Positions 5,648 through 15,878 are shown, counted from the stretch's first letter. The stretch is 64,000 bases of DNA from Lelliottia sp. JS-SCA-14 (GCF_035593345.1 NZ_CP141606.1:124001-188000); one strand, 5' to 3'. Translations and numbers: made by a program. Notes: generated from the letters alone by a model not told the origin.

Positions 5648-7039
5648 ATGAGCGAAATATTGTCTGTGAAGGAAAAGATAGGCTACGGCATGGGAGATGC
5701 CGCCAGCCATATCATCTTTGATAACGTCATGTTGTATATGATGTTTTTCTATACCGATATTTTCGGTATCCCCGCCGGGTTTGTCGGCACCATGTTCCTG
5801 CTGGCGCGTGCGCTGGATGCGATTTCCGACCCGTGCATGGGTCTGCTCGCCGACCGTACCCGCAGCCGCTGGGGGAAATTCCGTCCGTGGATTTTGTTCG
5901 GTGCCATCCCGTTTGGCATCGTCTGCGTGCTGGCGTACACCACGCCGGACCTCAGCCTGAACGGCAAAATGATCTATGCCGCCATCACTTACACGCTGCT
6001 GACCCTGCTCTATACCGTGGTCAACATCCCTTACTGCGCCCTCGGCGGCGTGATTACCAACGATCCGACGCAGCGCATCTCCCTGCAGTCCTGGCGCTTT
6101 GTGCTGGCGACGGCGGGCGGCATGCTCTCCACGGTGCTGATGATGCCGCTGGTGAAACTGATTGGCGGCGAAGACAAAGCCTTTGGCTTCCAGGGCGGGA
6201 TTGCCGTGCTATCGGTGGTTGCGTTCCTGATGCTGGCGTTCTGCTTCTTCACCACCAAAGAGCGCATCCAGGTGCCGCCGAGTACCACCTCCATGCGTGA
6301 AGATCTGCGCGACATCTGGCACAACGACCAGTGGCGCATCGTCGGCGTACTCACCATTCTCAACATCCTCGCCGTCTGCGTGCGCGGCGGCGCGATGATG
6401 TACTACTGCACCTGGATCATGGGCTCGCCGGAAGTGTTCGTCGCGTTCCTCACCACCTACTGCGTCGGCAACCTGATCGGCTCTGCGCTGGCTAAACCGC
6501 TCACCGACTGGAAATGCAAAGTCAGCATCTTCTGGTGGACCAACGCCCTGCTGGCGGTGGCGAGCGTGGCGATGTTCTTCGTGCCGATGCATGCCACGAT
6601 GATGATGTTCAGCTTCATCTTCGTGATCGGCGTGCTGCACCAGCTGGTGACGCCAATCCAGTGGGTGATGATGTCCGATACCGTCGATTACGGCGAATGG
6701 ACCAACGGCAAACGCCTGACCGGTATTAGCTTTGCGGGCACACTGTTCGTGCTGAAGCTCGGCCTGGCGCTGGGCGGCGCGCTGATCGGCTGGATGCTGG
6801 CAGGCGGTGGCTACGATGCCGCAGCCAAAACCCAGAACAGCACCACCATCAGTATCATCATCGGCCTGTTTACCCTGGCCCCGGCAGCTTGCTACGTGCT
6901 GAGCGCCATCGTCGCCAAACGCTACTACACGCTGAAAACCCCGTTCCTGACCAAAATCATGGGCGAGCTGGCGCAGGGCGCGCGCCGCAACCAGCAGGAG
7001 TTTGAAACCCTGCCGGTCAGCAAAGAATTGCAGAACTAA
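5648..7039 (+). CDS. yicJ: GPH-family sugar:cation symporter YicJ (463 aa)
   Basis: This is a glycoside-pentoside-hexuronide (MFS-type) inner-membrane carrier with 12 predicted helices. Family marks are GYGMGDAASHIIFDN at the N-terminus, the loop DRTRSRWGKFRPWI (about residues 66-79) and VDYGEWTNGKRLTGISFAG. It is close in length to E. coli YicJ (460 aa). The start codon at 5648 has AAGGAT upstream. It lies 12 bp before yicI, so the pair probably forms an operon that imports an alpha-xyloside for cleavage in the cytoplasm. The natural substrate (isoprimeverose-like or other) is an inference from the YicI enzyme. Confidence 0.93.
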   Translation: MSEILSVKEKIGYGMGDAASHIIFDNVMLYMMFFYTDIFGIPAGFVGTMFLLARALDAISDPCMGLLADRTRSRWGKFRPWILFGAIPFGIVCVLAYTTPDLSLNGKMIYAAITYTLLTLLYTVVNIPYCALGGVITNDPTQRISLQSWRFVLATAGGMLSTVLMMPLVKLIGGEDKAFGFQGGIAVLSVVAFLMLAFCFFTTKERIQVPPSTTSMREDLRDIWHNDQWRIVGVLTILNILAVCVRGGAMMYYCTWIMGSPEVFVAFLTTYCVGNLIGSALAKPLTDWKCKVSIFWWTNALLAVASVAMFFVPMHATMMMFSFIFVIGVLHQLVTPIQWVMMSDTVDYGEWTNGKRLTGISFAGTLFVLKLGLALGGALIGWMLAGGGYDAAAKTQNSTTISIIIGLFTLAPAACYVLSAIVAKRYYTLKTPFLTKIMGELAQGARRNQQEFETLPVSKELQN

Positions 7040-7051
7040 GAGGATCAAAGC

Positions 7052-9370
7052 ATGAAAATTAGTGACGGAAACTGGCTCATTCAGCCGGGTCTGAACGTGA
7101 CCTACCCGGTGCAGGTGTTCGACGTGGAGCAACAGGGTAAAGACCTGGTGGTGTACGTCGCCCCGCGCGACGTGCGCGAGCGCACCTGGCAGCTCGACAC
7201 ATTGATGTTTACGGTCCGCCTGTTCTCGCCGCAGGAAGGCATCGTCGGTGTGCGCATCGAGCACTTCCAGGGCGCGCTGGACAAGGGGCCGCACTATTCG
7301 CTGAACGTTCTGAAAGACGTCAACGTTCAGATTGAAAACACGGCGGAATTTGCCGAGCTGAAAAGCGGCAACATCAGTGTGCGCGTCACCAAAGGGGAGT
7401 TCTGGGCGCTGGATTTCCTGCGCGACGGGCAGCGCATTACCGGCAGTCAGCTGAAAAACAACGGCTACGTGCAGGATGGGAATACCGACAGCAACTACAT
7501 GTTCGAGCGCCTGGATCTGGGCGTCGGCGAGGCAGTGTATGGCCTCGGCGAGCGCTTTACTGCCCTGGTGCGCAACGGACAGACGGTTGAAACCTGGAAC
7601 CGCGACGGCGGGACCAGCACCGAACAGTCCTATAAAAATATTCCGTTCTACCTGACCAACCGCGGGTACGGCGTGCTGGTGAACCATCCGGAAAACGTGT
7701 CGTTTGAAGTGGGTTCGGAGAAAGTCTCCAAAGTGCAGTTCAGCGTGGCGGGCGAGTATCTGGAATATTTCGTGATCGACGGACCGACGCCGAAAGAGGT
7801 TCTGAATCGCTATACGCAGTTCACCGGCCGCCCGGCGCTGCCGCCTGCGTGGTCGTTCGGCCTGTGGCTCACCACCTCGTTCACGACTAACTATGACGAA
7901 GCGACGGTTAACAGCTTTATCGACGGCATGGCCGAGCGCGATCTGCCGCTGCACGTCTTCCACTTCGACTGCTTCTGGATGAAAGCCTTCCAGTGGTGCG
8001 ACTTCGAGTGGGATCCGGTGACCTTCCCGGACCCGGAAGGGATGATTCGTCGCCTGAAGGACAAAGGGCTGAAAGTCTGCGTGTGGATCAACCCGTACAT
8101 CGGCCAGAAATCGCCGGTGTTTAACGAGCTGAAAGAGAAGGGGTATCTCCTGAAACGCGCGGACGGCTCCGTGTGGCAGTGGGACAAATGGCAGCCGGGG
8201 CTGGCGATCTATGACTTCACTAACCCGGAAGCCTGCCAGTGGTACGCCGACAAGCTGAAAGGCCTGGTGGATATTGGCGTCGACTGCTTCAAGACCGATT
8301 TCGGCGAGCGTATTCCGACGGATGTGGTGTGGCACGACGGGTCCGATCCGCAGAAGATGCACAACCACTACGCTTATATCTATAACGAGCTGGTGTGGGA
8401 CGTGCTGAAAGAGACGGTGGGCGAAGAGGAGGCGGTGCTGTTTGCGCGCTCGGCGTCCGTAGGTGCGCAGAAGTTCCCGGTGCACTGGGGCGGCGACTGC
8501 TACGCGAACTACGAATCGATGGCCGAAAGCCTGCGCGGTGGGCTGTCGATTGGGCTGTCGGGCTTTGGCTTCTGGAGCCACGATATCGGCGGGTTCGAGA
8601 ACACCGCGCCTGCCCATGTGTATAAACGCTGGTGCGCGTTCGGATTGTTCTCCAGCCATAGCCGCCTGCACGGGAGTAAATCCTACCGTGTGCCGTGGGC
8701 GTACGATGACGAGTCCTGCGACGTGGTGCGCCACTTCACCCAGCTGAAATGCCGGATGATGCCGTATCTGTATCGTCAGGCGGCGCTGGCCCGCGAGGTG
8801 GGTACGCCGATGCTGCGTGCGATGATGCTCGAGTTCCCGGACGATCCGGCGTGCGATTATCTGGACCGGCAGTACATGCTCGGCGACGCGATGATGGTGG
8901 CACCGGTGTTTAGCGAGGCGGGTGACGTGCAGTTCTATCTGCCAGAAGGGCGCTGGACGCACCTGTGGCATAACGACGACGTGCAGGGCAGCCGCTGGCA
9001 TAAGCAGCAGCACGACTTCCAGAGTCTGCCGGTGTATGTGCGTGAAAACACTCTGCTGGCGCTCGGCAACAACAGCCAGAAACCGGATTACGCGTGGCAC
9101 GAAGGGACGGCGTTCCAGCTGTTTAACCTGGCCGACGGGTGTACGGCGGTGAGCGAAGTGCCAGCGGCGGACGGTTCGGTGGTGTTTACGCTGACGGCGT
9201 CCCGCCTGGGCGATACGGTGATGGTCAAAGGCGAAGGTAATGCGCAGGGGTGGTCGATCTGTTTGCGTAACGTGCAGCAGATCGCGGGCGTCAAAGGCGG
9301 GTCACATGCAGGCAGCGAATGGGGCGTGGTGGTGAAAGCGCAGGGGAGTGAGGTGGTGATTCGGCTGTAA
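7052..9370 (+). CDS. yicI: Alpha-xylosidase YicI (GH31, 772 aa)
   Basis: This GH31 enzyme removes alpha-linked xylose from xyloglucan-type oligosaccharides such as isoprimeverose. It has the same length as the structurally known E. coli enzyme. The nucleophile Asp416 falls in [14 protein letters not shown] and the acid/base Asp482 in [11 protein letters not shown], both at the known positions. The order is an N-terminal beta-sandwich (to about residue 245), the (beta/alpha)8 barrel (to about 585) and C-terminal beta domains. No signal peptide is present, so the enzyme is cytoplasmic. It follows yicJ by 12 bp and is probably cotranscribed. Confidence 0.96.
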   Translation: MKISDGNWLIQPGLNVTYPVQVFDVEQQGKDLVVYVAPRDVRERTWQLDTLMFTVRLFSPQEGIVGVRIEHFQGALDKGPHYSLNVLKDVNVQIENTAEFAELKSGNISVRVTKGEFWALDFLRDGQRITGSQLKNNGYVQDGNTDSNYMFERLDLGVGEAVYGLGERFTALVRNGQTVETWNRDGGTSTEQSYKNIPFYLTNRGYGVLVNHPENVSFEVGSEKVSKVQFSVAGEYLEYFVIDGPTPKEVLNRYTQFTGRPALPPAWSFGLWLTTSFTTNYDEATVNSFIDGMAERDLPLHVFHFDCFWMKAFQWCDFEWDPVTFPDPEGMIRRLKDKGLKVCVWINPYIGQKSPVFNELKEKGYLLKRADGSVWQWDKWQPGLAIYDFTNPEACQWYADKLKGLVDIGVDCFKTDFGERIPTDVVWHDGSDPQKMHNHYAYIYNELVWDVLKETVGEEEAVLFARSASVGAQKFPVHWGGDCYANYESMAESLRGGLSIGLSGFGFWSHDIGGFENTAPAHVYKRWCAFGLFSSHSRLHGSKSYRVPWAYDDESCDVVRHFTQLKCRMMPYLYRQAALAREVGTPMLRAMMLEFPDDPACDYLDRQYMLGDAMMVAPVFSEAGDVQFYLPEGRWTHLWHNDDVQGSRWHKQQHDFQSLPVYVRENTLLALGNNSQKPDYAWHEGTAFQLFNLADGCTAVSEVPAADGSVVFTLTASRLGDTVMVKGEGNAQGWSICLRNVQQIAGVKGGSHAGSEWGVVVKAQGSEVVIRL

Positions 9371-9376
9371 GATTTT

Positions 9377-9413
9377 CCCCTCACCCTAACCCTCTCCCCA
9401 ACGGGGCGAGGGG
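9377..9413. repeat. Dispersed palindromic repeat (GGGAGAGGGTTAGGG family), inverted copy
   Basis: CCCCTCACCCTAACCCTCTC followed by CCCAACGGGGCGAGGGG. It is in reverse orientation relative to the copies at 1927-2535 and sits 6 bp past the yicI stop codon, where it may stabilise or terminate the message. Confidence 0.85.
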
Positions 9414-9451
9414 ATTTGTTCGGTGCTCGAGGGGATTTTTCTGCGGTTTGT

Positions 9452-9806
9452 TGCCCGGTGGCGCTGCGCTTACCGGGCCTACGGTTCGGAGTTTGATTTT
9501 GTAGGCCGGGTAAGGCGAAGCCGCCACCCGGCTTTTTGGTTGGCACCCGAGGCTGAAATCGCCCGGTGGCGCTGCGCTTACCGGGCCTACGGTTCGGAGT
9601 TTGGTTTTGTAGGCCGGGTAAGGCGAAGCCTCCACCCGGCTTTTTTGTTGGCACCCGAGGCTGAAATCGCCCGGTGATGCTGCACTTAGCGGGCCTACGG
9701 TTCGGCGTTTGATTTTGTAGGCCGGGTAAGGCGAAGCCGCCACCCGGCTTTGTTGTTGGCACCCGAAGCTGAAATCGCCCGGTGGCGCTGCGCTTACCGG
9801 GCCTAC
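9452..9806. repeat. REP/BIME array, seven REP units
   Basis: Units GCCCGGTGGCGCTGCGCTTA(CCGGGC) start at 9452, 9561, 9669 and 9777. Opposite-strand units TAGGCCGGGTAAGGCGAAGC lie at about 9502, 9609 and 9717. This gives a regular 108-109 bp period with conserved spacers, which is classic bacterial interspersed mosaic element structure between convergent genes (yicI and yicH). The third unit is the most diverged. The last unit supplies the yicH stop codon. Confidence 0.95.
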
Positions 9807-11488
9807 GGGGCCGTTGAAACCACGCCACCTACCATCGTCTGCTCGACCTGCTGCTTATCCATATTCACCGCCTTCAATTTCCCGTTCACCGTCGGTTTTA
9901 GCGGCGCTTTATCCTGCACGCTCCCACTGGCGGTCAGTTGGATGTTGCCGTCGCCACTCACCGGCAGCGCAGGCCAGCCCCACTGTTGCAGCACGTTCAG
10001 CGGCACACCGCGACCGTTCAGGCTGATCGTGGTCTGACGCTGCGGCAGCTGTGAAACCGTCCCCGTCGCTTCCAGAATGCCTTTCTCAGTAAAGGCGCTC
10101 AGCTCCGTGATATTCACCGTCGAGGCATTCGCGGCGAGCGCCATCGACGGACGTCGCACGTCCACGCGGTTAAAGGTAGCGGCGGCGCCGTTCAGCGTCG
10201 CATTGCCGCCCCACACGCCCCACTGGCGATCTTTCGCCAACTGGAGGTTGGCACCATAACCATCGAGGGAAGTGACCTGCCACGGGAATGCCGGATCGAT
10301 ATCAATCACCAGGTTGCGGCTCAGGCCGAACTTTTTCAGGGTGACGCCGTTGAGCCACTCCGGCAGCGGCTCCATCCACAGGGTTTTCCAGTTCTGTGGC
10401 AGCGTATATTCGAGTCCGGCGACGGCGACGTCGTCCAGCACGAGGGCTTTACCGTTGCGCAGCCAGTTGCCGGAGGTGCGCACCATGCCGCCTTCCCAGC
10501 GGGATGTGAACTGGCGCAGCGCCACGCCCTGCGGCGAGAATTCAGCGTTCAGAATCGGGTCAAAAAGATGCAGCGAACCGTAGATAAACTCGCTGGCGTT
10601 CATCGACAGACGCCCGTCCTGGCTCTGCCAGTCGCCTTTGCTCAGAGTCAGGTTGCGCAGGCTCAGGTCGAGATCGGTCACCGCCCAGTCCGGGCCTTGC
10701 AGACGCGCGTCGGTCACTTCCAGACGACCAATCTGTAACGACGGCAGCGTGGTGATCGGTGCGAAGAAATCCGCTAATGATTTATCACTTTGCAGACGAA
10801 TGTCGTTCAGACGCATGGTGTCGATCACCCATCCGCCGTCGGCATTGCGCCGCGCGGTGCCGGTCAGGGAGCCGCGCGCCATGTCCGCGCCGATAGTACT
10901 CAGCACCACTTCATTGCCGTTCAGCTCGCCCTGAATCAGCACGTTGCTGGTGGGCATGCCGTTGAGGGTCAGCGACCCGGCGCTCATCTGGATCTGCGCC
11001 TTATTACCCAGCACCTTGCCCGCCTTCGGTTCCCAGGGGCTGACGCCGCCCGTCACTTTTTGCGCGCTCAGGTCCCATTCGGTATTCGGGCTGTTAAACG
11101 CCATATTGTTCAGCTGCAGACGGTCGGCCTGGAAGGGGAGCGGGGCCGTCTGCGGGGAGAGATTTAACGTACCGTCGTGCAGGGTGATGGTGTCCATGTG
11201 CAGCGGATCGGTGATTTGTCGGCTGCTCAGGCCAATATCGACTTTCTTCGCGACCAGCGTGGCGGGTTTGCCATCCCGGCCAAAAGTGACGTTCTCGAGG
11301 ATGATGTGCGACGGGGAGGAAAAGCGGTGATCCATCAGGTCGAAGTTGAGTTCGTAGTCGGTATTCACCGTGATCCAGCTGCTTACCTGCGACGCGCCCC
11401 AGCGGGTCTGCACGAGGATATACAGTGCCAGGATTGCGATCAGCACCGCAATCAAAATCCAGATCAGCAGCTTTCCAATAAATTTCAT
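9803..11488 (-). CDS. yicH: AsmA-family envelope protein YicH
   Basis: A single N-terminal membrane anchor (FIGKLLIWILIAVLIAILAL, starting near residue 3) is followed by a long periplasmic beta-rich domain, the AsmA/TAM-like layout of bridge-type lipid transport proteins. I start at the ATG in front of KFIGKLL (11486-11488), as in E. coli, giving 561 aa; eight more codons are open upstream but would put charged residues before the anchor. The stop TAG at 9803-9805 falls inside a REP unit, so the extreme C-terminus may differ from relatives. It lies downstream of xanP on the same strand, after a strong hairpin. Confidence 0.9.
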   Translation of the reverse strand: MKFIGKLLIWILIAVLIAILALYILVQTRWGASQVSSWITVNTDYELNFDLMDHRFSSPSHIILENVTFGRDGKPATLVAKKVDIGLSSRQITDPLHMDTITLHDGTLNLSPQTAPLPFQADRLQLNNMAFNSPNTEWDLSAQKVTGGVSPWEPKAGKVLGNKAQIQMSAGSLTLNGMPTSNVLIQGELNGNEVVLSTIGADMARGSLTGTARRNADGGWVIDTMRLNDIRLQSDKSLADFFAPITTLPSLQIGRLEVTDARLQGPDWAVTDLDLSLRNLTLSKGDWQSQDGRLSMNASEFIYGSLHLFDPILNAEFSPQGVALRQFTSRWEGGMVRTSGNWLRNGKALVLDDVAVAGLEYTLPQNWKTLWMEPLPEWLNGVTLKKFGLSRNLVIDIDPAFPWQVTSLDGYGANLQLAKDRQWGVWGGNATLNGAAATFNRVDVRRPSMALAANASTVNITELSAFTEKGILEATGTVSQLPQRQTTISLNGRGVPLNVLQQWGWPALPVSGDGNIQLTASGSVQDKAPLKPTVNGKLKAVNMDKQQVEQTMVGGVVSTAP

Positions 11489-11572
11489 GGTCTTCCATCC
11501 CGTCAAACGCACATAGAGGAGTTATGCACGATTTATGCGCAATCCTCAAGGCAGGAATGGTGTAATTCGGTT

Positions 11573-11599
11573 TCACGGCAGGCGCGAGGCCTGCCGTGA
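11573..11599 (-). terminator. Hairpin between xanP and yicH
   Basis: A perfect 10-bp stem (TCACGGCAGG, 11573-11582 with 11590-11599) lies 7 bp past the xanP stop. There is no long T-run on the minus strand, so it may attenuate or stabilise rather than terminate fully. Confidence 0.5.
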
Positions 11600-11605
11600 C
11601 GGGGA

Positions 11606-13000
11606 TCAGTTCTTTTCAGGCGGGAAGACGAGGTTCAGTACAATCGCAGTGATACCGCCCGCGGCGATGCCGGAGGAGAGCAGGTTTTTCACCCAGTCAG
11701 GGGCGAACTGCAGGATCAGCGGCTGCTGAGACACGCCCAGGCCGACGGCCAGAGACAGCGCGATAATCATGATCGCACGACGGTTCAGCGGCTCGCGCGA
11801 CACGATGCGCACGCCAGATGCCGCAATCGTCCCGAACATCACCAGCGTTGCGCCGCCCAGAACCGGTTCCGGAATGTGCTGCACAAAGCCACTCACCGCC
11901 GGGAACAGGCCGAGCACGATCAGCATCAACGCGACGACGAAGCCTACGTAGCGGCTGGCGACGCCGGTCAACTGGATCACGCCGTTGTTCTGGCCGAAGC
12001 AGGAGTTCGGGAAGGTGTTGAACACGGCGGAGACAAAGGAGTTCAGGCCGTTCGCCAGCACGCCGCCTTTCAGACGCTTCATGTACAGCGGGCCAGAGAC
12101 CGGCTGCTCGGAGACGTCAGACGTCGCGGTGATGTCGCCGATGGTTTCCAGGGAGGTGATCATGAACACCAGCATCAGCGGCAGGAGCAGGTTCCAGTCG
12201 ATGCCTAAGCCGTAATACAGCGGCGTCGGGACCATGATTAGCGGGCTGTTGGTCGGCGCGGTGTTTTCCGGCAGCATGCCGAGCGCCCACGCCATCAGAT
12301 ACCCGGCGGCCATGGCAATCACCAGCGAGGCGACGCGCAGGTACGGGTTACGCTGACGGTTAAGCAGGATAATAATCGCCAGCACCACGCCCGCCAGCAG
12401 CAGGTTTTTCGGTGCGCCGAAGGTATGGTCGCTCATCGCCGCATAGCCGCCGCCGATGGACGTCAGGCCGACCTGAATCAGCGACAGGCCGATAATCATC
12501 ACCACCACGCCGGAGACCAGCGGAGTAATCACGCGGCGCGCCAGGTGCAGAACGCGGGAGATGACCATTTCCGTGCAGCTGGCCAGCATCAATGTGCCAA
12601 ACAGGGCGGCCATCATCGTTGGTACATCTGCGCCGCCGGTTTTCAGCGCGGTGCCGCCCATGATCAGCGGCGCAACGAAGTTAAAGCTGGTGCCCTGAAT
12701 CGACAGTAAACCTGAACCGACCGGACCCCAGGCTTTAATCTGGATAATGGAGGCAACGCCAGAGGCGAACAGGGACATGCTGATGATGTGCTGTGTGTCC
12801 TGAGCCGGTAAACCGAGCGCCTGGCAGATCAGCAGGGCAGGCGTAATAACCGCCACGAACATCGCGAGTAAGTGCTGACATGCGGCAAACAGGGTTTGCG
12901 CCAGCGGTGGGCGATCTTCAAGACGGTAGATTAATTCACTATTATGCTGAGTCGGCGCAATCGGTTGCGCATCAGGAGACTCTACGGCGTTAACGGACAT
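11606..13000 (-). CDS. xanP: Xanthine:proton symporter XanP (464 aa)
   Basis: This NCS2/NAT-family inner-membrane permease imports xanthine with protons. The sequence tracks E. coli XanP (YicE) throughout: [18 protein letters not shown] N-terminus, [20 protein letters not shown] with the family's conserved half-helix, and the NAT signature [18 protein letters not shown] start at MSVNAVES (13000), which matches the E. coli start and length; five more upstream codons are open. A palindrome matching the PurR consensus lies about 53 bp upstream beside a TATAAT, suggesting repression by PurR when purines are plentiful. Confidence 0.95.
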   Translation of the reverse strand: MSVNAVESPDAQPIAPTQHNSELIYRLEDRPPLAQTLFAACQHLLAMFVAVITPALLICQALGLPAQDTQHIISMSLFASGVASIIQIKAWGPVGSGLLSIQGTSFNFVAPLIMGGTALKTGGADVPTMMAALFGTLMLASCTEMVISRVLHLARRVITPLVSGVVVMIIGLSLIQVGLTSIGGGYAAMSDHTFGAPKNLLLAGVVLAIIILLNRQRNPYLRVASLVIAMAAGYLMAWALGMLPENTAPTNSPLIMVPTPLYYGLGIDWNLLLPLMLVFMITSLETIGDITATSDVSEQPVSGPLYMKRLKGGVLANGLNSFVSAVFNTFPNSCFGQNNGVIQLTGVASRYVGFVVALMLIVLGLFPAVSGFVQHIPEPVLGGATLVMFGTIAASGVRIVSREPLNRRAIMIIALSLAVGLGVSQQPLILQFAPDWVKNLLSSGIAAGGITAIVLNLVFPPEKN

Positions 13001-13052
13001 CGGCGGCAATCCCACGGTGGAAAAGCGGGCATTTTAGCTGACCGGATGGTAA

Positions 13053-13068
13053 AAGCAAACGATTGCAT
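13053..13068. promoter_or_regulatory. PurR operator for xanP
   Basis: AAGCAAACGATTGCAT matches the PurR consensus ANGCAANCGNTTNCNT at every defined position, on both strands. It lies directly downstream of the xanP -10, over the expected transcription start, an ideal place for repression. Confidence 0.8.
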
Positions 13069-13074
13069 TTATAA

Positions 13075-13103
13075 ATTATACAAACTGTTTCTGGCAGTGT
13101 TTA
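13075..13103 (-). promoter_or_regulatory. xanP promoter
   Basis: On the minus strand a perfect -10 TATAAT (13080-13075) has TAAACA (13103-13098, 4 of 6 to TTGACA) 17 bp upstream. The -35 ends one base short of the recG stop codon. Confidence 0.65.
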
Positions 13104-15185
13104 TCAGGCGTTGGAATAACGCTCGGTTTCCGGCATCCAGCGCTCGATCAATGCGGCTGCCTGCGCGGAATGGCGCTCGTGAATGTAACGCGCAAGGCGC
13201 TGAACTTCGGGGATCATCGCCTGGTCACGCAGCAGATCCGCGACTTTGAATTCGGCGTTGCCGGTCTGGCGCGTGCCTAACAGTTCGCCGGGACCGCGGA
13301 TCTCGAGATCTTTTTGCGCAATGACAAAGCCGTCGTTGCTGTCGCGCAAGACTTGCAGTCGCATTTGCGCCGTTTTGGAAAGCGGGGATTTGAAGAGCAA
13401 TACGCAGTGGGACGCCACCGCACCACGTCCGACGCGGCCACGCAGCTGGTGGAGTTGCGCAAGACCCAGTCGCTCCGGGTTTTCGATAATCATCAGGCTG
13501 GCATTAGGCACATCTACGCCCACTTCGATGACCGTCGTGGCGATCAGCAAATGCAGCTCGCCCTGCTTGAATGCCTGCATCACGGCCTGTTTCTCAGCAG
13601 GCTTCATGCGGCCATGCACCAGCCCGACGTTCAGCTCGGGTAGCGCCAGCTTGAGCTCTTCCCACGTGGCCTCTGCCGCCTGGGCTTCCAGCAGGTCGGA
13701 CTCTTCAATCAAGGTACACACCCAGTACGCCTGACGGCCTTCGTGCGTACAGGCGTTGCGCACGCGCTCGATAATCTCACTGCGACGGGTATCCGGAATC
13801 GCCACAGTGGTGACCGGTGTACGGCCTGGCGGCAGTTCGTCGATGGTCGAGGTATCCAGATCGGCATAGGCGGTCATCGCCAGGGTGCGCGGAATCGGGG
13901 TCGCGGTCATGATCAGCTGATGCGGATGGAAGCCCTGCTGCAGCCCTTTCTCCCACAGCGCCAGACGCTGATGCACGCCAAAGCGGTGCTGTTCGTCGAT
14001 GATCACCAGCGCAAGGCCGTTAAACTGCACCTGTTCCTGGAATATGGCGTGGGTGCCGACAATCATCTGCACCTGACCGCTGGCGATCGCTTCCTGCTGC
14101 GCAAGACGCGCTTTGCCTTTTTGCTTCCCGACCAGCCAGCCGACCTCGACACCCAGAGGCGCAAACCAGTTGCGGAAGTTGTTGGCGTGCTGCTCGGCGA
14201 GCAGTTCAGTCGGCGCCATCAGCGCCACCTGCTTGCCGTTTGCGATGGCGCGCAGTGCCGCGAGGGCAGCAACCAGGGTTTTACCGGAACCGACATCACC
14301 CTGCACCAGGCGCATCATCGGCACGTCGAGCGCCATATCGCGTTCGATCTCGGCGGTGACTCGCGCCTGGGCGTTAGTCGGCTTGAACGGCAGGGAGGCC
14401 AGCAGCTTATCTTTTAAATCATCACGGGCAGGAAGGGGTTGGGCATGAAAACGCTGGGCACCCGCGCGAAGCGCCAGCATGCTCAGGTTATGGGCCAGTA
14501 ATTCTTCAAGGATAAGCCGCCGCTGGGCCGGATGTTGACCGCTCTCTAAATCGCTCAGCTGTAAGGACGGCGGTGGGCGGTGCAATGTGCGGATCGCTTC
14601 CGGCAGGCTCATCATGCCCTGCGCCAGCTCAGGCGGCAGCAGTTCGGCGATGGCACAGGTATCGAGCAGCTCAAGCGCCTGATCGGTCAGCTTGCGCAGC
14701 GTAGCCTGCTTGATGCCTTCCGTCGTGGGGTAAACCGGCGTCAGCGTCTCCTGGAGTTCAGGCGTACTCAGATCGCCCTGCACGCGGTATTCCGGGTGGA
14801 TCATCTCCGCGCCGTACTTACCACGTTTGGCTTCGCCGTAGGCCAGCACGCGTCGACCGGCGGCGAGACTGTTTTTCATCGCTGCGTTGAAGTTGAAAAA
14901 ACGCATGGTGAGAATGCCGGAGCCGTCGCTGATCTGACAGGTCATCATCCGGCGACCGCCGAATGTGATGCTGCTGTTCAGCACCTCGCCTTCCACGGTG
15001 GCGTAGATGCCGGGCAGCAAATCGCCGATGGCGTAAAGCTGTGTGCGGTCTTCATAGCGCAGAGGGAGGTGCAGAAGTAAATCTTGCACGGTGTGCAGGC
15101 CGATCTTCGCCAGCTTGCTGCTTTGCGCTGCGCCCACGCCCGTTAAGGAGCTGAGCGGAACGGCATCAAGCAGATGGCCTTTCAT
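13104..15185 (-). CDS. recG: ATP-dependent DNA helicase RecG (693 aa)
   Basis: RecG regresses stalled replication forks and unwinds branched DNA. It has the same length as E. coli RecG. A wedge/OB domain in the first roughly 150 residues (RMMTCQISDGSGILTMRFFN) is followed by helicase motifs: Walker A GDVGSGKT, box II DEQHRFGV, TATPIPRTLA, then QLRGRVGRG and the C-terminal TRG-like segment. It ends the gmk-rpoZ-spoT-trmH-recG group; trmH stops 3 bp before its ATG. The gltS gene that follows recG in E. coli is not here. Confidence 0.97.
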   Translation of the reverse strand: MKGHLLDAVPLSSLTGVGAAQSSKLAKIGLHTVQDLLLHLPLRYEDRTQLYAIGDLLPGIYATVEGEVLNSSITFGGRRMMTCQISDGSGILTMRFFNFNAAMKNSLAAGRRVLAYGEAKRGKYGAEMIHPEYRVQGDLSTPELQETLTPVYPTTEGIKQATLRKLTDQALELLDTCAIAELLPPELAQGMMSLPEAIRTLHRPPPSLQLSDLESGQHPAQRRLILEELLAHNLSMLALRAGAQRFHAQPLPARDDLKDKLLASLPFKPTNAQARVTAEIERDMALDVPMMRLVQGDVGSGKTLVAALAALRAIANGKQVALMAPTELLAEQHANNFRNWFAPLGVEVGWLVGKQKGKARLAQQEAIASGQVQMIVGTHAIFQEQVQFNGLALVIIDEQHRFGVHQRLALWEKGLQQGFHPHQLIMTATPIPRTLAMTAYADLDTSTIDELPPGRTPVTTVAIPDTRRSEIIERVRNACTHEGRQAYWVCTLIEESDLLEAQAAEATWEELKLALPELNVGLVHGRMKPAEKQAVMQAFKQGELHLLIATTVIEVGVDVPNASLMIIENPERLGLAQLHQLRGRVGRGAVASHCVLLFKSPLSKTAQMRLQVLRDSNDGFVIAQKDLEIRGPGELLGTRQTGNAEFKVADLLRDQAMIPEVQRLARYIHERHSAQAAALIERWMPETERYSNA

Positions 15186-15188
15186 GGA

Positions 15189-15878
15189 TTAGCCTGCAAA
15201 CTGCATGGTGGACCACCACGCGGCATCGGCTTCGATTTCGCCCTGCGCGTTGACGTGGGGATAAGGGAGTTGCTTCTGTTTTGCCACGCGAGCCAGCACC
15301 GGATAACCGCCTTCAAACAGCAGGCGCTGCTGCTCGTCTTCCGGGAGCATGCTGTTTTCACGCTCGTACATCCCCGCGTTTTGGCGCTGGCGCTGGGCTT
15401 CATACAGAATCAGCGCCGAGGCGACGGAGACGTTCAACGACTGCACCATACCGATCATCGGGATGATGATGTCCTGATCCGCCAGCTCTAACGCTTCCTG
15501 AGTGATCCCGGTTTTCTCCTGACCCATCAGAATGCAGGTGGGACGGGTGTAATCAATCTCGCGGAAATCGACGGCTTTATCGGAAAGATGGGTGGCGAGG
15601 ATCTGCATGCCGCTGCCTTTCAGCTCTGCAACGGCGTCGGCAATCGTGGGATGGGTTTTGACCGTCACCCAGCTGTTGCTCCCGGCCGCGCTGGAGGCCA
15701 TGGTGCGCATGTTTTTACTCGGCCAGACGGCGTGAACTTCATGCACGCCAACGGCATCCGCGGTGCGGACGATGGCGGAGACGTTATGAGGTTTATGGAC
15801 CTGCTCCATACACACCGTCAGATCGGGCTGACGTCTGGCGAGCATCTCACAGATACGTTCATAACGTTCAGATCTCAT
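15189..15878 (-). CDS. trmH: tRNA (Gm18) 2'-O-methyltransferase TrmH (229 aa)
   Basis: This SPOUT-class methyltransferase modifies G18 in the D-loop of many tRNAs. Its deep-trefoil-knot motifs are in place: NVSAIVRTADAVGVHEV near residue 32, ILMGQEKTGITQEAL, and IPMIGMVQSLNVSVASALIL, which holds the SAM-binding knot. Sequence and length match E. coli TrmH (SpoU). The stop lies 3 bp upstream of recG, and the ATG is 4 bp after the spoT stop, so all three are probably cotranscribed. Confidence 0.96.
   Translation of the reverse strand: MRSERYERICEMLARRQPDLTVCMEQVHKPHNVSAIVRTADAVGVHEVHAVWPSKNMRTMASSAAGSNSWVTVKTHPTIADAVAELKGSGMQILATHLSDKAVDFREIDYTRPTCILMGQEKTGITQEALELADQDIIIPMIGMVQSLNVSVASALILYEAQRQRQNAGMYERENSMLPEDEQQRLLFEGGYPVLARVAKQKQLPYPHVNAQGEIEADAAWWSTMQFAG

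Noticed and set aside
6209..9100. 963-codon open frame on the minus strand opposite yicJ-yicI
   Set aside because: It is an antisense shadow of two strongly recognised genes in GC-rich sequence; the product is His/Arg/Val-rich without any domain.
9452..9806. CRISPR-like array
   Set aside because: The units are palindromic REP sequences with conserved, not unique, spacers and no cas genes.
9088..9828. Repetitive protein of 246 residues with repeated TRRPGKRSATGRF-type segments
   Set aside because: It is the translation of the REP array and repeat DNA, not a gene.
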